A stretch of 64,000 nucleotides of DNA from contig JABABA010000014.1 in the NCBI GenBank assembly GCA_014238415.1, forward strand, positions 30,828 to 94,827. Reading direction: 5' to 3'. The stretch's first letter is position 1; the number at the start of each line of letters is the position of its first letter. This DNA comes from Planctomycetota bacterium. GTDB taxonomy: Bacteria > Planctomycetota > UBA1135 > GCA-002686595. The translations under genes and the position numbers were made by a program. The notes beneath the pieces were generated by a model. It worked only from the letters and a program-made list of their open reading frames with translations. It had not been told where the DNA came from and did no database searches. Below are positions 1 to 9,165 of this stretch, one piece after another.

Positions 1-1963
1 GTTGTTGCGTTGGTTGGGCCAGAGAGGCCTTGGGTTCAGGAGCCGGAGTGTCTTGATGGGTGAGATAGGTGTACCCCCGCAGGCCCGCTTCGTAGCGTTC
101 CCAAAATGCGCCGGATTCTTCAAAGGTCATGCGGCCCGCTTCAAGAGCGTCTTCCACATGTCCGCGCAGGCTGCGTAGCAGGTCCTCTTCAAAGTACTCT
201 ACATAGGAAAGCACTTCCTTGACACGGTCCCCGCGCAGTATGTGGGAGAGGCGCGGCCTGCCCCGCTCGTCCAGGTCCACATGCACTACATTGGTGTCCC
301 CAAAGAGGTTGTGCATGTCTCCTAGAATCTCCTGGTAGGCGCCCGTCAGAAAGAAGCCCATGTGATAGGGCTCGGAGTCCTTTATAGCGTGGACCTCGAG
401 CACATCCGTGGTGCCCTGTTGATCCAAGAAGCGTCCGATGCGTCCGTCAGAATCGCAGGTCAAGTCCGCCAGAGTGGCGCGACGGGTGGGCTCTTCGTTC
501 AGCCGTTGAATCGGCATCACGGGAAAAACCTGATCGATGGCCCAGGCGTCCGGCAGGGACTGGAAGATCGACATGTTGATGAAGTAGGTGTCCGAGAGCG
601 TGAGTTCCAGGCCCTGCATGTCCTCGGGCACCACATCCATTCGGCGTACGACTTTCAGCACCCCGTTGGCGGCCCGCCAGAAGTGCTCTTCGACCTGGCC
701 GCGCTGCACCAGGTTGAGCAAGCCGGTCTCGAACAGAAGCCCCGCTTTTTCGCGCAGGTCAAGGGCATCGTGATAATGCTCCTGGGCGTTGCCCTCGGTA
801 AGTCCGCTTGCCAGCGCTGCCATCTCGCGCACCACATCAGGTGCGTCCAGCGTCAGGGGTTGGGGGTCGTGGCCGTCCTCGAAGGAGGAAACGCCCACAA
901 CCTCGGCTACCAGCACCGCGTGATGGGCAGCGATGGCTCGGCCGGACTCGGAAACAATCGTCGGCTGGGTGATGTTGTGCTTGCGGCAGACTTCCCCCAG
1001 GCTCCAGACCACATCGTTGGCGTACTCCTGCAGGGAGTAATTCATGGTGGAGTCGCTGTCCACCGCGTCCCCTTCGTAATTGACCCCCAAGCCCCCTCCC
1101 ACATCGAACCAATCGATGCGGCAGCCGAGTTCATTCAGGCCCACAAAGATCTTGGTTGCTTCTCGCAGGGCTTGCTTGAGGGAACGGATCTGGGTGATCT
1201 GGCTGCCGATGTGGAAGTGGCAGAGGCGCAGGCAGGAGAGCATTCCCCGTGCCTCAAGGGTTTCGGTAACCGCCACGATCTCCCGTGTGGTCAAGCCGAA
1301 TTTGGAACGGTCCCCGGAAGAATCCTGCCAGCGTCCTGATCCGCGTAGCGCCAACTTGCTCCGAATCCCGATTACCGGCTGGATGCCCAAGCGTTCGGAC
1401 GCGGTCAGAATCGTGTCGAGTTCGGTGAGTTTCTCCACCACCAGTACAGCGGTGATGCCCAGGTGCGAGGCCAGGAGGGCCATCTCCACATACTCCTGGT
1501 CCTTGTACCCGTTGCAGATCATCAGTGTGCCCTCGCCCGCTTGGATCGAGATACCTGCGATCAGCTCGGGCTTTGAGCCCACTTCAAGGCCCATGCCATA
1601 GGAGCGCCCTTCCTTGAGCAGAGCCTCCACAACATGGCGCTCCTGGTTGACCTTGATGGGAAAGACCCCGCGGTAGGGCGCGCGATAGTCGTATTCCCGT
1701 CGGGCGTGGTTGAAGGCCGCGTTGATCTGGCGTACCCGAGCGCGAAGCAAGCCATCGAAGCGCAGCAGGAGCGGCGCACTCACGCCTCGCTGGCGGATTT
1801 GTTCTACCAGCTTGGGCAGATCGATGCTGCCCCCCTCGCGGCCCTCGGGAGTCACGGTCAGGTTGCCCTGGGAGCTGACCCCGAAGAAGGGCTGGCCCCA
1901 TGCGGAAATGTTGTAGAGCTCTTCGCTCCTGGCAGCATTCCAGGGTTGTGGGGACGTGTTCAT
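1..1963 (-). CDS. speA: biosynthetic arginine decarboxylase, C-terminus cut by window edge
   Basis: PLP-dependent enzyme converting arginine to agmatine, the first step of the agmatine route to putrescine. The minus-strand frame opens with ATG at 1963-1961 and stays open for 654 codons to the window edge. Near the N-terminus it reads FPIKVNQERHVVEA, the SpeA signature, with the presumed Schiff-base lysine at about residue 104. GMGLEVGSKPELIAG and MICNGYKDQEYVEMALLA follow, both typical of the alanine-racemase-like barrel of this family. The E. coli enzyme has 658 residues, and a GYTYL-like segment lies close to the edge, so only a few C-terminal residues should be missing. No clear Shine-Dalgarno sequence is visible. 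It is transcribed away from the aminopeptidase gene, and I see no other polyamine gene beside it. Confidence 0.93.
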   Translation of the reverse strand, partial: MNTSPQPWNAARSEELYNISAWGQPFFGVSSQGNLTVTPEGREGGSIDLPKLVEQIRQRGVSAPLLLRFDGLLRARVRQINAAFNHARREYDYRAPYRGVFPIKVNQERHVVEALLKEGRSYGMGLEVGSKPELIAGISIQAGEGTLMICNGYKDQEYVEMALLASHLGITAVLVVEKLTELDTILTASERLGIQPVIGIRSKLALRGSGRWQDSSGDRSKFGLTTREIVAVTETLEARGMLSCLRLCHFHIGSQITQIRSLKQALREATKIFVGLNELGCRIDWFDVGGGLGVNYEGDAVDSDSTMNYSLQEYANDVVWSLGEVCRKHNITQPTIVSESGRAIAAHHAVLVAEVVGVSSFEDGHDPQPLTLDAPDVVREMAALASGLTEGNAQEHYHDALDLREKAGLLFETGLLNLVQRGQVEEHFWRAANGVLKVVRRMDVVPEDMQGLELTLSDTYFINMSIFQSLPDAWAIDQVFPVMPIQRLNEEPTRRATLADLTCDSDGRIGRFLDQQGTTDVLEVHAIKDSEPYHMGFFLTGAYQEILGDMHNLFGDTNVVHVDLDERGRPRLSHILRGDRVKEVLSYVEYFEEDLLRSLRGHVEDALEAGRMTFEESGAFWERYEAGLRGYTYLTHQDTPAPEPKASLAQPTQQ

Positions 1964-2180
1964 GGACTTTGTTCGCTCGTTTCGAGCCCGGCGATTATAG
2001 GGAGGTGGTTTGCCCCCCCGGGGGTGACGGCGTCGGTGATTGAGGAAAAACTCAAGGCTGGGGGGAATCGGATGGCAAGGAAGCGGGGGCGGGACCCATG
2101 GCAAACAGATCGAAGCGATGGGCATGAGTGTCTTGTGCCCCATCGCGGACTGGAGTTTCATTCTGTAGGCTGCCCCTCCC

Positions 2181-3644
2181 ATGACGACTCTGCGATATCC
2201 CCGAACCATCGATTCACTCCTGCGCGGCACCGATCATCTTCTGGTGGTGGGCAGCGAGGCGACTTTGAAGGCCAAGCGAAGCGCTGGGCTGTCAGCTCTT
2301 CCCAAAGAGATCAGAGCCTGTTGCAAAGACCTGGCCAGCGACCTCAAGGCGGGTCGGCGAGGCAATGCTGCGGGCAGTCTGTGCGCTGGAAGCGTACGCA
2401 AGGTTGCGATTGGCATGCTGCCTGACAGGGTCTCCCGTCACAACAGCCCTTCCCGCGCGGAGGCAGTGCGCACTGTCATGGCACGTTCCAATACGGGCAA
2501 GAAGGGCAAGGGCGCTGTGCTGCTGTTGTTGGACGACCCCGCACATCAAGAGGCGGCGACCTTGGCCCTTGCACGGAACCTGCACCTGTACAATGGCCGT
2601 TCTGGGGCCAAGAAAAACAGCGCGAGTCTCGGGATCCTGGCTATCGACCGCAAGGGCAAGGTTCTTACGACGAGCAAGTATCTTCAACAGGCGGTGGTTT
2701 CTCTTCGGGATGTGGCGCGCATGGTGGATACCCCGCCCACAGAACTGGATCCCGCTGGTTTTCAGAAGGACGCCTGGCGACTTGTGCGCGGCCTGACTGG
2801 GGTGACCAAGCGTGCGATCATCGGTGACAAACTGCTGGAGGCCGGGCTCGGGGGAATCCATGGTGTTGGTCGCTGTGCCCTCTCGCCCCCGCGTTTGTTG
2901 ATCCTGAGCTACAAGCCCAGGAATGCCAAGGGGCATGTGGCCCTGGTGGGCAAGGGCGTGACCTATGACACGGGCGGATTGTCTCTCAAGGTGGGCGGCG
3001 GCATGGTGGGCATGAAAGGTGACATGGGGGGTGCGGCGGCTGTGCTTGGCGCCTTCCGTACCCTGGCCAGCTCGGGGATCAAGAAACGCGTCAGCGCGCT
3101 GTTGTGCATGGCAGAAAACGCCATCGGCCCCGATGCTTTCAAGAACGACGACATCTTGGACTTGCACTCAGGCCTGCGGGTGGAGATCAACAACACGGAT
3201 GCGGAGGGCCGTCTCGTGCTGGCAGATGGGGTGAGCTATGCCGCGCGCAAACTCAAGGCTGATACCATCATCGATGCGGCCACCCTGACCGGGGCCCAAC
3301 TGGTGGCCACGGGCCGCTTGCACGCCGGGCTGGTGTCCGATGATGAGGACCTGGAGAACAGTTTGGTCCAAGCGGGTCGCCATACGGGTGAATTGGTTCA
3401 CCCTCTGCCCTATGCCCCGGAATTTCACCGCAAAGAATTCGTCAGCACCGTGGCGGACATGCGGAACTCGGTCAAAGATCGCATGAATGCCCAAAGCTCC
3501 TGCGCGGGCGAGTTCATCCGTTGGCAACTGGACGGAACCAAGGCCCGCTGGGCCCATGTGGACCTGGCCGGCCCAGCGGTGATCGCCGGGCGAGGGTCTG
3601 GTTTTGGCGCGGCCCTACTGGCCGAAGCGGTGCGCGGGTTGTAG
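2181..3644 (+). CDS. pepA: leucyl aminopeptidase (M17 family)
   Basis: Cytosolic dimetal aminopeptidase of 487 residues that removes N-terminal amino acids from peptides. The catalytic C-terminal domain is well preserved. GKGVTYDTGGLSLK places metal-binding K258 and D263 and catalytic K270. D281 lies in MKGDMGG, and NTDAEGRL (338-345) supplies metal ligands D340 and E342 and catalytic R344. The N-terminal macro-like domain is divergent, as is usual in this family. Its last 30 bases overlap the 3' end of the convergent dihydrouridine synthase gene. The 217 bases upstream, shared with speA on the other strand, hold no gene that I can see. Confidence 0.93.
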   Translation: MTTLRYPRTIDSLLRGTDHLLVVGSEATLKAKRSAGLSALPKEIRACCKDLASDLKAGRRGNAAGSLCAGSVRKVAIGMLPDRVSRHNSPSRAEAVRTVMARSNTGKKGKGAVLLLLDDPAHQEAATLALARNLHLYNGRSGAKKNSASLGILAIDRKGKVLTTSKYLQQAVVSLRDVARMVDTPPTELDPAGFQKDAWRLVRGLTGVTKRAIIGDKLLEAGLGGIHGVGRCALSPPRLLILSYKPRNAKGHVALVGKGVTYDTGGLSLKVGGGMVGMKGDMGGAAAVLGAFRTLASSGIKKRVSALLCMAENAIGPDAFKNDDILDLHSGLRVEINNTDAEGRLVLADGVSYAARKLKADTIIDAATLTGAQLVATGRLHAGLVSDDEDLENSLVQAGRHTGELVHPLPYAPEFHRKEFVSTVADMRNSVKDRMNAQSSCAGEFIRWQLDGTKARWAHVDLAGPAVIAGRGSGFGAALLAEAVRGL

Positions 3645-4580
3645 GTCTGCCTGCAAGGCATGGAGTCGATCCATCACCTTGTTTGGATCGCGTTCATGCA
3701 ACCAGCTGCGGCGACCGTCTGGGCCATCGGCGATACCACCCACGGACCAGTGGCGCAGGAGCTGTTTGAGTCGCGAGACGGTTCCACGTAGGGGAGCGTC
3801 TCGGGCGAGCAGGCCGTCAGCGTAGGAGAGCAGAAAGTCGGCGCACTCGGCGGCGTCAGGTTCGTGGCCGGAGAAAATCCATGGGTTGCCCAGGGCCGCG
3901 CGACCCACCATGGCGTATTGACAACCGGTTTCGCTGCGCATGCGTTCGAGGTCCTGGTGTGTGTTGATGCCGCCATTGCCGCAAAGGGGTACGCTGCTGG
4001 CGGCGACGGCGCGGGCCAGGCGCTCCCAGGGAGCGGGAGGGGCGTAGGCTTCCCGGCGGGTGCGGGCATGCAGGGTGACCATCGCGGCTCCGCCCGCGCA
4101 AGCGGCGCGGATCAGGTCTTCGAGCAACTCGTCGTCCTCTCCGCCTGCGCGAAGTTTTGCGGTTACGGGAACCTGCTCTCCCACGGCGGCATGAATGTCC
4201 GCGACGACTCCTTCGAGACTGTTCGGATCGTCGAGCAAGGATGAACCGGCGCAACCCTTGATGGCTCCCTTGGAAGGGCAGCCGAAGTTCAGGTCGATCA
4301 GCTTGACTCCGCTGTCGACGGCAGTGCGCGCGGTTTGGATCAGGGCCTCGCTCGCGCTGCCCATCAGTTGCAGTCCCACCGGAATCGGACCCTGGGGCCC
4401 CAGGTGCGCTTGGATCGTGCGCGCGGTACGTGCCTGGTTCGAGACCCGCAGAAACTCGGTGAAGGTGCCTCCTAAGTAGTCTGGGCTGTGAAGATTGAGC
4501 ACCAGTCGCCGAAAGAGGGGATCGGTGACGCCCTCCATGGGTGCCAGGAGGTTTCGGGCTGTGAAGGGCAGGCGGGGCAT
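3615..4580 (-). CDS. tRNA-dihydrouridine synthase
   Basis: FMN enzyme reducing uridines in the D-loop of tRNA; 321 residues, the usual length for the Dus family. The N-terminus RNLLAPMEGVTDPLFRRLV is the flavin-barrel opening. LNFGCPSKGAIKGCAGSSLL contains the GCPSK motif with the catalytic cysteine, and LHARTRREAY and GNGGINT are the expected phosphate-binding segments. The short form and LNFGCPSK motif look more like DusC than DusA or DusB, but I do not assign a subtype. It converges on the aminopeptidase gene with a 30-base overlap of coding ends. A divergent dehydratase gene starts 75 bases from its start codon. Confidence 0.92.
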   Translation of the reverse strand: MPRLPFTARNLLAPMEGVTDPLFRRLVLNLHSPDYLGGTFTEFLRVSNQARTARTIQAHLGPQGPIPVGLQLMGSASEALIQTARTAVDSGVKLIDLNFGCPSKGAIKGCAGSSLLDDPNSLEGVVADIHAAVGEQVPVTAKLRAGGEDDELLEDLIRAACAGGAAMVTLHARTRREAYAPPAPWERLARAVAASSVPLCGNGGINTHQDLERMRSETGCQYAMVGRAALGNPWIFSGHEPDAAECADFLLSYADGLLARDAPLRGTVSRLKQLLRHWSVGGIADGPDGRRSWLHERDPNKVMDRLHALQADLQPAHRFGQ

Positions 4581-4654
4581 GGGGGACCGGGCTGCTGAGC
4601 AGAATACCAGCAGACGGGCATGTTGAGTGGGGCCTCCTTGGGCATGATGGGGGC

Positions 4655-5641
4655 ATGGCTGAAGAAAGGGATCTGAGCGCTTTTGACGCCATCGATTTTG
4701 AAGCGGCCCGGCAACGACTTGAGGGAGTCGTGGAGCGCACGGAATTGCTGCCTTTTGAAGGGGGTGAGGGCATTGAGTTGCGCCTCAAGCTGGAGAACCG
4801 TCAGGTGGTCGGGGCTTTCAAGGCTCGTGGGGCTTGGAACAACATGCAGCGCTTGACCGAGGCGCAACGCGCAGCGGGTGTGGTCTGTACCTCATCAGGA
4901 AACCATGGCAAGGCCTTGTCCTGGGCAGCGGCCAAGGCTGGGGTGCAAGCGACGATCGTCATGCCCGATGACGCCTATCCCAACAAAATTGCCGCATGCC
5001 GCGAGGCTGGGGCAAGAGTGCATCTGGCCCCCGGGCGCATGGCGGCGGAAGAACTCTGCGCCGAGTTCGTCGCGGATGGTCTCGTGCTCGTGCATCCCTA
5101 CGATGCGGTTGGAACCGTGGAGGGAGCGGGCACCGTGGGCTTGGAGATTGCGGAACAGTGGCCCGAGGTGGAGTGCGTTCTGATTCCCGTGGGGGGCGGC
5201 GGCCTGGCTGCAGGGGTTTCGCTGGCCCTGCGCCGGAGCCTTGGCTGGGATGTTTGCATCCTTGGGGTCGAGCCCCAAGGGGCCGCCAGCATGAGCCGGG
5301 GACTGGAGGCGGGTGTGCCGGTGACCCTGGAAGAGATCGAGACAAAGGTGCAGGGACTGTGTCCCCCCGACAGCGGGGCCTTGAATATTTCGATTTTGCA
5401 GGGGACCCTGGATCGCATGTTGACCCTGGAGGACGCGCCCATTTTTCAAGCGCAGAAGGTTTTGGCGCGTGCAGGGGAAACCGTGGAAGTGGCCGGGGCG
5501 GCGAGTCTGGCCCTGGCGCTTGAGTTGCAATCTCGGCAGGAGTTACCTGCTGGCAGAGATCACCCACTGCGGGTGGTCGCCATCGTGTCCGGCGGCAATC
5601 CGGATCCCGCCCAGTTCGCGGCCCTGCTAGAGGATCAGTGA
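4655..5641 (+). CDS. threonine/serine dehydratase-like PLP enzyme
   Basis: Fold-type II PLP enzyme of 328 residues, likely deaminating threonine or serine to the 2-oxo acid. The Schiff-base lysine is K56 in VGAFKARGAW. SSGNHG (80-85) binds the substrate carboxylate and PVGGGGLAAG holds the PLP phosphate. There is no C-terminal ACT regulatory domain, so this resembles the short catabolic or racemase-like members rather than biosynthetic IlvA. Serine racemase and threo-3-hydroxyaspartate dehydratase share this architecture and cannot be excluded. The stop codon shares one base with the ATG of the next gene (TGATG), which suggests translational coupling, although the product of that gene has no obvious metabolic link. 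Confidence 0.85.
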   Translation: MAEERDLSAFDAIDFEAARQRLEGVVERTELLPFEGGEGIELRLKLENRQVVGAFKARGAWNNMQRLTEAQRAAGVVCTSSGNHGKALSWAAAKAGVQATIVMPDDAYPNKIAACREAGARVHLAPGRMAAEELCAEFVADGLVLVHPYDAVGTVEGAGTVGLEIAEQWPEVECVLIPVGGGGLAAGVSLALRRSLGWDVCILGVEPQGAASMSRGLEAGVPVTLEEIETKVQGLCPPDSGALNISILQGTLDRMLTLEDAPIFQAQKVLARAGETVEVAGAASLALALELQSRQELPAGRDHPLRVVAIVSGGNPDPAQFAALLEDQ

Positions 5642-7719
5642 TGAGTACGGCAAGCAAGGTTGGCTGGGTCTTGGTGGTCGGGCTTTGGCTTGCTGCTTGC
5701 GGGGATTCGAAGCTGCAGACCGAAGCACCCGAGGAGATCCAGGAGCCGGTTGCACAAAGTCCTTTGCTTGCCACTGGAAAGCCTGATTTGATTCTGGTTG
5801 CCCTGGACGGTTTGCGTTTGGATGACGCCTGGGCCGAGTCAGAGGTGGCGCCGTTTCTGAGCGAGTGGATGCCTCGCGCTCAGGCTCCCGTGACCATGAT
5901 CGGCAGCGCCAGTGGACTCAACAGCGCAATGGCTTCTTTGCTGACTGGACTGAGCGCCCAGGAGCACGGCATCGCATCTCTGCGGGATCCCTTTGGGCAG
6001 AAACTTCCCGCCTCGGCTGAAACCCTGGCGGAAGATCTCGCGCGCCATGGTTGGCAGCCTCTCGCCAGCGTGGCAGCACCTCAGTTGCGGGATGAACTCA
6101 GTGGCTTTGGGCAGGGATTCTTGGAATGGTCCGCCCCGATTCTTGATCCGCGGGCCTTTCTGGGTGCGGCCAACATCGCAGCCTTGAGCAGCAATCAGTT
6201 GCGCGGCTTGCCCGACGCCGCGGCTCCGGTGTTTCTGATGTTGCAGTTCTCGGACATGGCTCAGGAGGGCAGGCCGAACCCCTCCGCTGCGATTGGTCGG
6301 TTGGAGCATCACCTTGGGCCGCACCTGGGGCGTCTGCCACATGTGCAGAAGGCTTTGGCCCTGGGCCGGACCGATCCGGAAGGAGCACTTGATGAGATCA
6401 AGTCGCTCCTGGGACGGGCTCGGGGTTCCGAGCCCTATCTGGCCTGGCGTCGGGGTCTGCGTGAGGCTCGGCTTGGGGCGATCGACGAGGCCTTGGCAGC
6501 GGTGCTGGAACAACTGCGGGCCATGGGTCGCGGACGGTCCGTCCTGCTTTGCGTGACCTCCCTGCGCGGTGCGCCACTGGCTCCTCCCCAGGGTCGTGTG
6601 CGACCGGCTTTTCTGCCGGATCAGATGCGGGTGCTGGCGCGGATAGGCAGCTTGGATGCAAAGACCGGGCGAACCCTGCACGGAGTCTTTGATCTGGCGA
6701 GTTTGTCCAAGTACTTACGAGGTCAGTTGTTCGGCGGTGGACCCCATGAACCGAGGGCAGGAGTGCTGGTCCAGGACCCGGGGCTTGAGCGCTTTGGGGC
6801 CTTTGGCCGTTTTTTCCAGATGGAGGAACATCGATTGACCGAGCAGGTGCTCTGGAGTGCGGAGGGCGAGCTGCAGGATCTGGTTTCGAATCCGGGGCCG
6901 GTGGCGGTCCTTGGTTCGATCCTAAGGCAGAAGCCTTTGTTTGGTTGGCGTCTTGGTGGTTCGCCCGTGCCTCTTGATTTGCGTTGGCGCGTGATGGAGG
7001 GCACTCTCAGGTCAGCGCGGGTGCGAGGCGAGGGCAGTACGGCCTCGGCCAAAGGCGTGCGTGGGCGGGCTCACCTGGAGCCCGGTGGTCAGGTGGACAT
7101 GCTCGGGGGGGCGCGTTCACAGAACTGGGTGCTGCATGTGGAGGCAGATACGGCTCTGCCCCATGGACCTTGGTCGGCGGGGATGCCCGCGCTTTCTGTG
7201 ACCCAGGACCCGGTGCCCTGGACCAGCGAAGAACCCCATCCGAGTTTGACCCAGGGCAGCGGTTGGGCGCGTTTGGAGTTGCCTGCGGCGGGAGACTTTG
7301 AGGTCTGGATGGTGCGCCATCCCGCACGCTTGCGTGAGCCCTTTCCCCTTGAATGGGCGGCGGATCAGGGCCTGCAGGTCAAGCAGGTTGGATCCGAGGC
7401 GATTCATGTGCAGGGCACGGGCGCGGCGGTGATTCAGTTGGGGCTGCCTCCCAAGCGTGAGTGTGCCTTGTCGATTCGGTTGGGAGATCGCTGGCTTGCG
7501 CCTTGGGAGATCGAGAGCGCGGGCATGCAATTGGGGAGTGAGTCCCAGGTGCGGTTGCTCATGCCGCCGCACTTTGGGGTGCTTGATGGTGCGGGGGGTG
7601 TCAGTGGATCTGGTCCAGTACACCTGGAGAACCTCACCCCTCAGCCCATCTTCGGTCCCCTCGCTGCCGCACCCTCCCAGGCCCGCGATTTCATCCATTC
7701 ATTGCCACCTGCCGAATAA
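5641..7719 (+). CDS. sulfatase/alkaline-phosphatase-fold lipoprotein, probably non-catalytic
   Basis: A 692-residue protein with a lipoprotein signal (VVGLWLAACGDS), so presumably anchored to a membrane outside the cytoplasm. After a linker, PDLILVALDGLRLDDAW resembles the metal-binding start of the sulfatase fold, and ASLLTGLSAQEHGIASL resembles the segment around the sulfatase active site. The formylglycine motif Cys-x-Pro-Ser-Arg expected just before LLTG is absent; the sequence there is LNSAMASLLTG. Catalysis by the sulfatase mechanism is therefore unlikely. The last 300 or so residues match nothing I recognise. I chose ATG 5641, which overlaps the previous stop, over the GTG three bases earlier. 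Function unknown. Confidence 0.7.
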   Translation: MSTASKVGWVLVVGLWLAACGDSKLQTEAPEEIQEPVAQSPLLATGKPDLILVALDGLRLDDAWAESEVAPFLSEWMPRAQAPVTMIGSASGLNSAMASLLTGLSAQEHGIASLRDPFGQKLPASAETLAEDLARHGWQPLASVAAPQLRDELSGFGQGFLEWSAPILDPRAFLGAANIAALSSNQLRGLPDAAAPVFLMLQFSDMAQEGRPNPSAAIGRLEHHLGPHLGRLPHVQKALALGRTDPEGALDEIKSLLGRARGSEPYLAWRRGLREARLGAIDEALAAVLEQLRAMGRGRSVLLCVTSLRGAPLAPPQGRVRPAFLPDQMRVLARIGSLDAKTGRTLHGVFDLASLSKYLRGQLFGGGPHEPRAGVLVQDPGLERFGAFGRFFQMEEHRLTEQVLWSAEGELQDLVSNPGPVAVLGSILRQKPLFGWRLGGSPVPLDLRWRVMEGTLRSARVRGEGSTASAKGVRGRAHLEPGGQVDMLGGARSQNWVLHVEADTALPHGPWSAGMPALSVTQDPVPWTSEEPHPSLTQGSGWARLELPAAGDFEVWMVRHPARLREPFPLEWAADQGLQVKQVGSEAIHVQGTGAAVIQLGLPPKRECALSIRLGDRWLAPWEIESAGMQLGSESQVRLLMPPHFGVLDGAGGVSGSGPVHLENLTPQPIFGPLAAAPSQARDFIHSLPPAE

Positions 7720-7738
7720 TCGGCGATCATAGATCCCC

Positions 7739-8533
7739 GTGAAACGAATCGTCCTGTGCCGGCCCGAGGGGCCTCGGAATGTGGGCATGGCTCTGCGAGC
7801 CTGCCAGAATTTCGGTCCCTGCGAGTTGCACCTGGTAGCGCCCAAGCGACCGAGTTGTCTGGTGCATCCGGACTTTCAGCAGATGTCCCATGGGGCCGAT
7901 GAAGCGAGGCGTGCAATCGTGGTGCATGAGACCTTGAAGAACGCCCTGGCGGACACTCACCATGCGGTGGGCTTCACCGCCCGGCCGCGGGACTTGCGCG
8001 ACCGTCGGGACTGGCGCAAGGTTGCGCCGGATCTGGAGCAGGTGGCCAGTTCGCCCGACGAGTGTCTGGCCCTGGTCTTTGGCACGGAGGAAACTGGGTT
8101 GGATCGCGGGGAAGTGGACCAGTGCGCGGAACTTGTGCACATTCGTACCAGCGCTTCCCATACTTCGTTGAATCTGGCCATGGCGGTGACCGTGGTACTC
8201 TCGGATCTGTTTGTGGGGGAGGGACATCGGGAGCGTGAGCGGGGCTCCAAGCGGCTGGACCAGGAGGGGCGCTACTTTCTTGCCGGTCGCATGAAAGAGG
8301 TCTTTGCGGAAAAGGTCATGCGTTCCGCCGAGGCGTCGGATCTGGTGATCCAGATGATCGATCGGGTCATGCTGCGGGCGCCTTTGGAGAATCGGGACGC
8401 CAAGGCCTGGCATCTGATCCTGAAGAATCTTGGTTCCGAGCTGACACCTGCGGACCTGGGGCTGGTGACCCATGAAAAGGGACAGCGCCGGAAGGAACTG
8501 AAGGAGCGCCGGGACGCGGGAGGGGACTCCTGA
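7739..8533 (+). CDS. TrmJ-like tRNA/rRNA 2'-O-methyltransferase (SPOUT family)
   Basis: SAM-dependent ribose methyltransferase of 264 residues. IVLCRPEGPRNVGMALRAC is the typical opening of TrmJ-type SpoU enzymes, with the conserved Pro-x-Asn-x-Gly pattern. LVFGTEETGLDRGEVDQC is motif 2, and SHTSLNLAMAVTVVLSDL is the knotted SAM-binding motif 3. A charged C-terminal extension (about residues 165-264) matches the helical domain of TrmJ, which modifies position 32 of tRNAs. The start is GTG at 7739; no ATG gives a full N-terminus. It sits 19 bases after the sulfatase-like gene and precedes the cobalamin adenosyltransferase gene on the same strand. Confidence 0.87.
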   Translation: MKRIVLCRPEGPRNVGMALRACQNFGPCELHLVAPKRPSCLVHPDFQQMSHGADEARRAIVVHETLKNALADTHHAVGFTARPRDLRDRRDWRKVAPDLEQVASSPDECLALVFGTEETGLDRGEVDQCAELVHIRTSASHTSLNLAMAVTVVLSDLFVGEGHRERERGSKRLDQEGRYFLAGRMKEVFAEKVMRSAEASDLVIQMIDRVMLRAPLENRDAKAWHLILKNLGSELTPADLGLVTHEKGQRRKELKERRDAGGDS

Positions 8534-8568
8534 TAGTCGCGGCCCCTCTGGTCACGTAAGCTGCATCC

Positions 8569-9165
8569 ATGGTTCACCTCGGACGCATCTACACCAAAAC
8601 CGGCGACGATGGTTTCACGGCTCTCGGCGATGGAACGCGAGTGCCCAAGGACAGCGCGCGGGTAGCAGCCTATGGAGATGTGGACGAGTGCTCGAGTGCT
8701 TTGGGTCTGGCCCTTGCGCAGGGTCTCAGCGAGCCCTGGGCCGAACGTCTGGCCCAGGTGCAAAACGATCTGTTTGATGTTGGCTCGGACCTCTGCCGAC
8801 CTGGGGATCCCGAGAGCGAGGCGCGCATTGGCGAGGCCTATGTAGAGCGTCTTGAGAGCTGGATCGATGAGGCCAATCAGGACCTGCCGGATCTGACCTC
8901 GTTCATCCTGCCGGGCGGTACTCTTGGCGCCGGCTGGTTGCATCTGGCGCGTACGATCTGCCGGAGGGCGGAGCGTTCGGTAGTGACCCTGTTTGGCGAT
9001 CCCGATGAGGCCGCCCAGTCCAATCCCAAAGTGCTGCTGTACTTGAACCGCCTTTCGGACCTGCTGTTCGTCCTGGCGCGCCGGATGAACCACGACAGTG
9101 CGAGCCAGGGGGGCGGCGATGGCGACGTGCTCTGGCGTCCCGCGGGGAAGAACGAGGACGACTGA
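8569..9165 (+). CDS. cob(I)alamin adenosyltransferase, PduO type
   Basis: Transfers adenosyl from ATP to cob(I)alamin to make adenosylcobalamin; 198 residues. The N-terminal ATP-binding signature is clear: YTKTGDDGFTALGDG, then RVAAYGDVDECSSALG. The C-terminal helix has the conserved RTICRRAERSVV and YLNRLSDLLFVLARRMN motifs of the PduO/MMAB family. Together with the BtuF-like protein at 59123 it implies that the organism uses cobalamin; no B12-dependent enzyme is in this window. The next gene begins on the base after its stop codon, so the two are probably cotranscribed. Confidence 0.93.
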   Translation: MVHLGRIYTKTGDDGFTALGDGTRVPKDSARVAAYGDVDECSSALGLALAQGLSEPWAERLAQVQNDLFDVGSDLCRPGDPESEARIGEAYVERLESWIDEANQDLPDLTSFILPGGTLGAGWLHLARTICRRAERSVVTLFGDPDEAAQSNPKVLLYLNRLSDLLFVLARRMNHDSASQGGGDGDVLWRPAGKNEDD

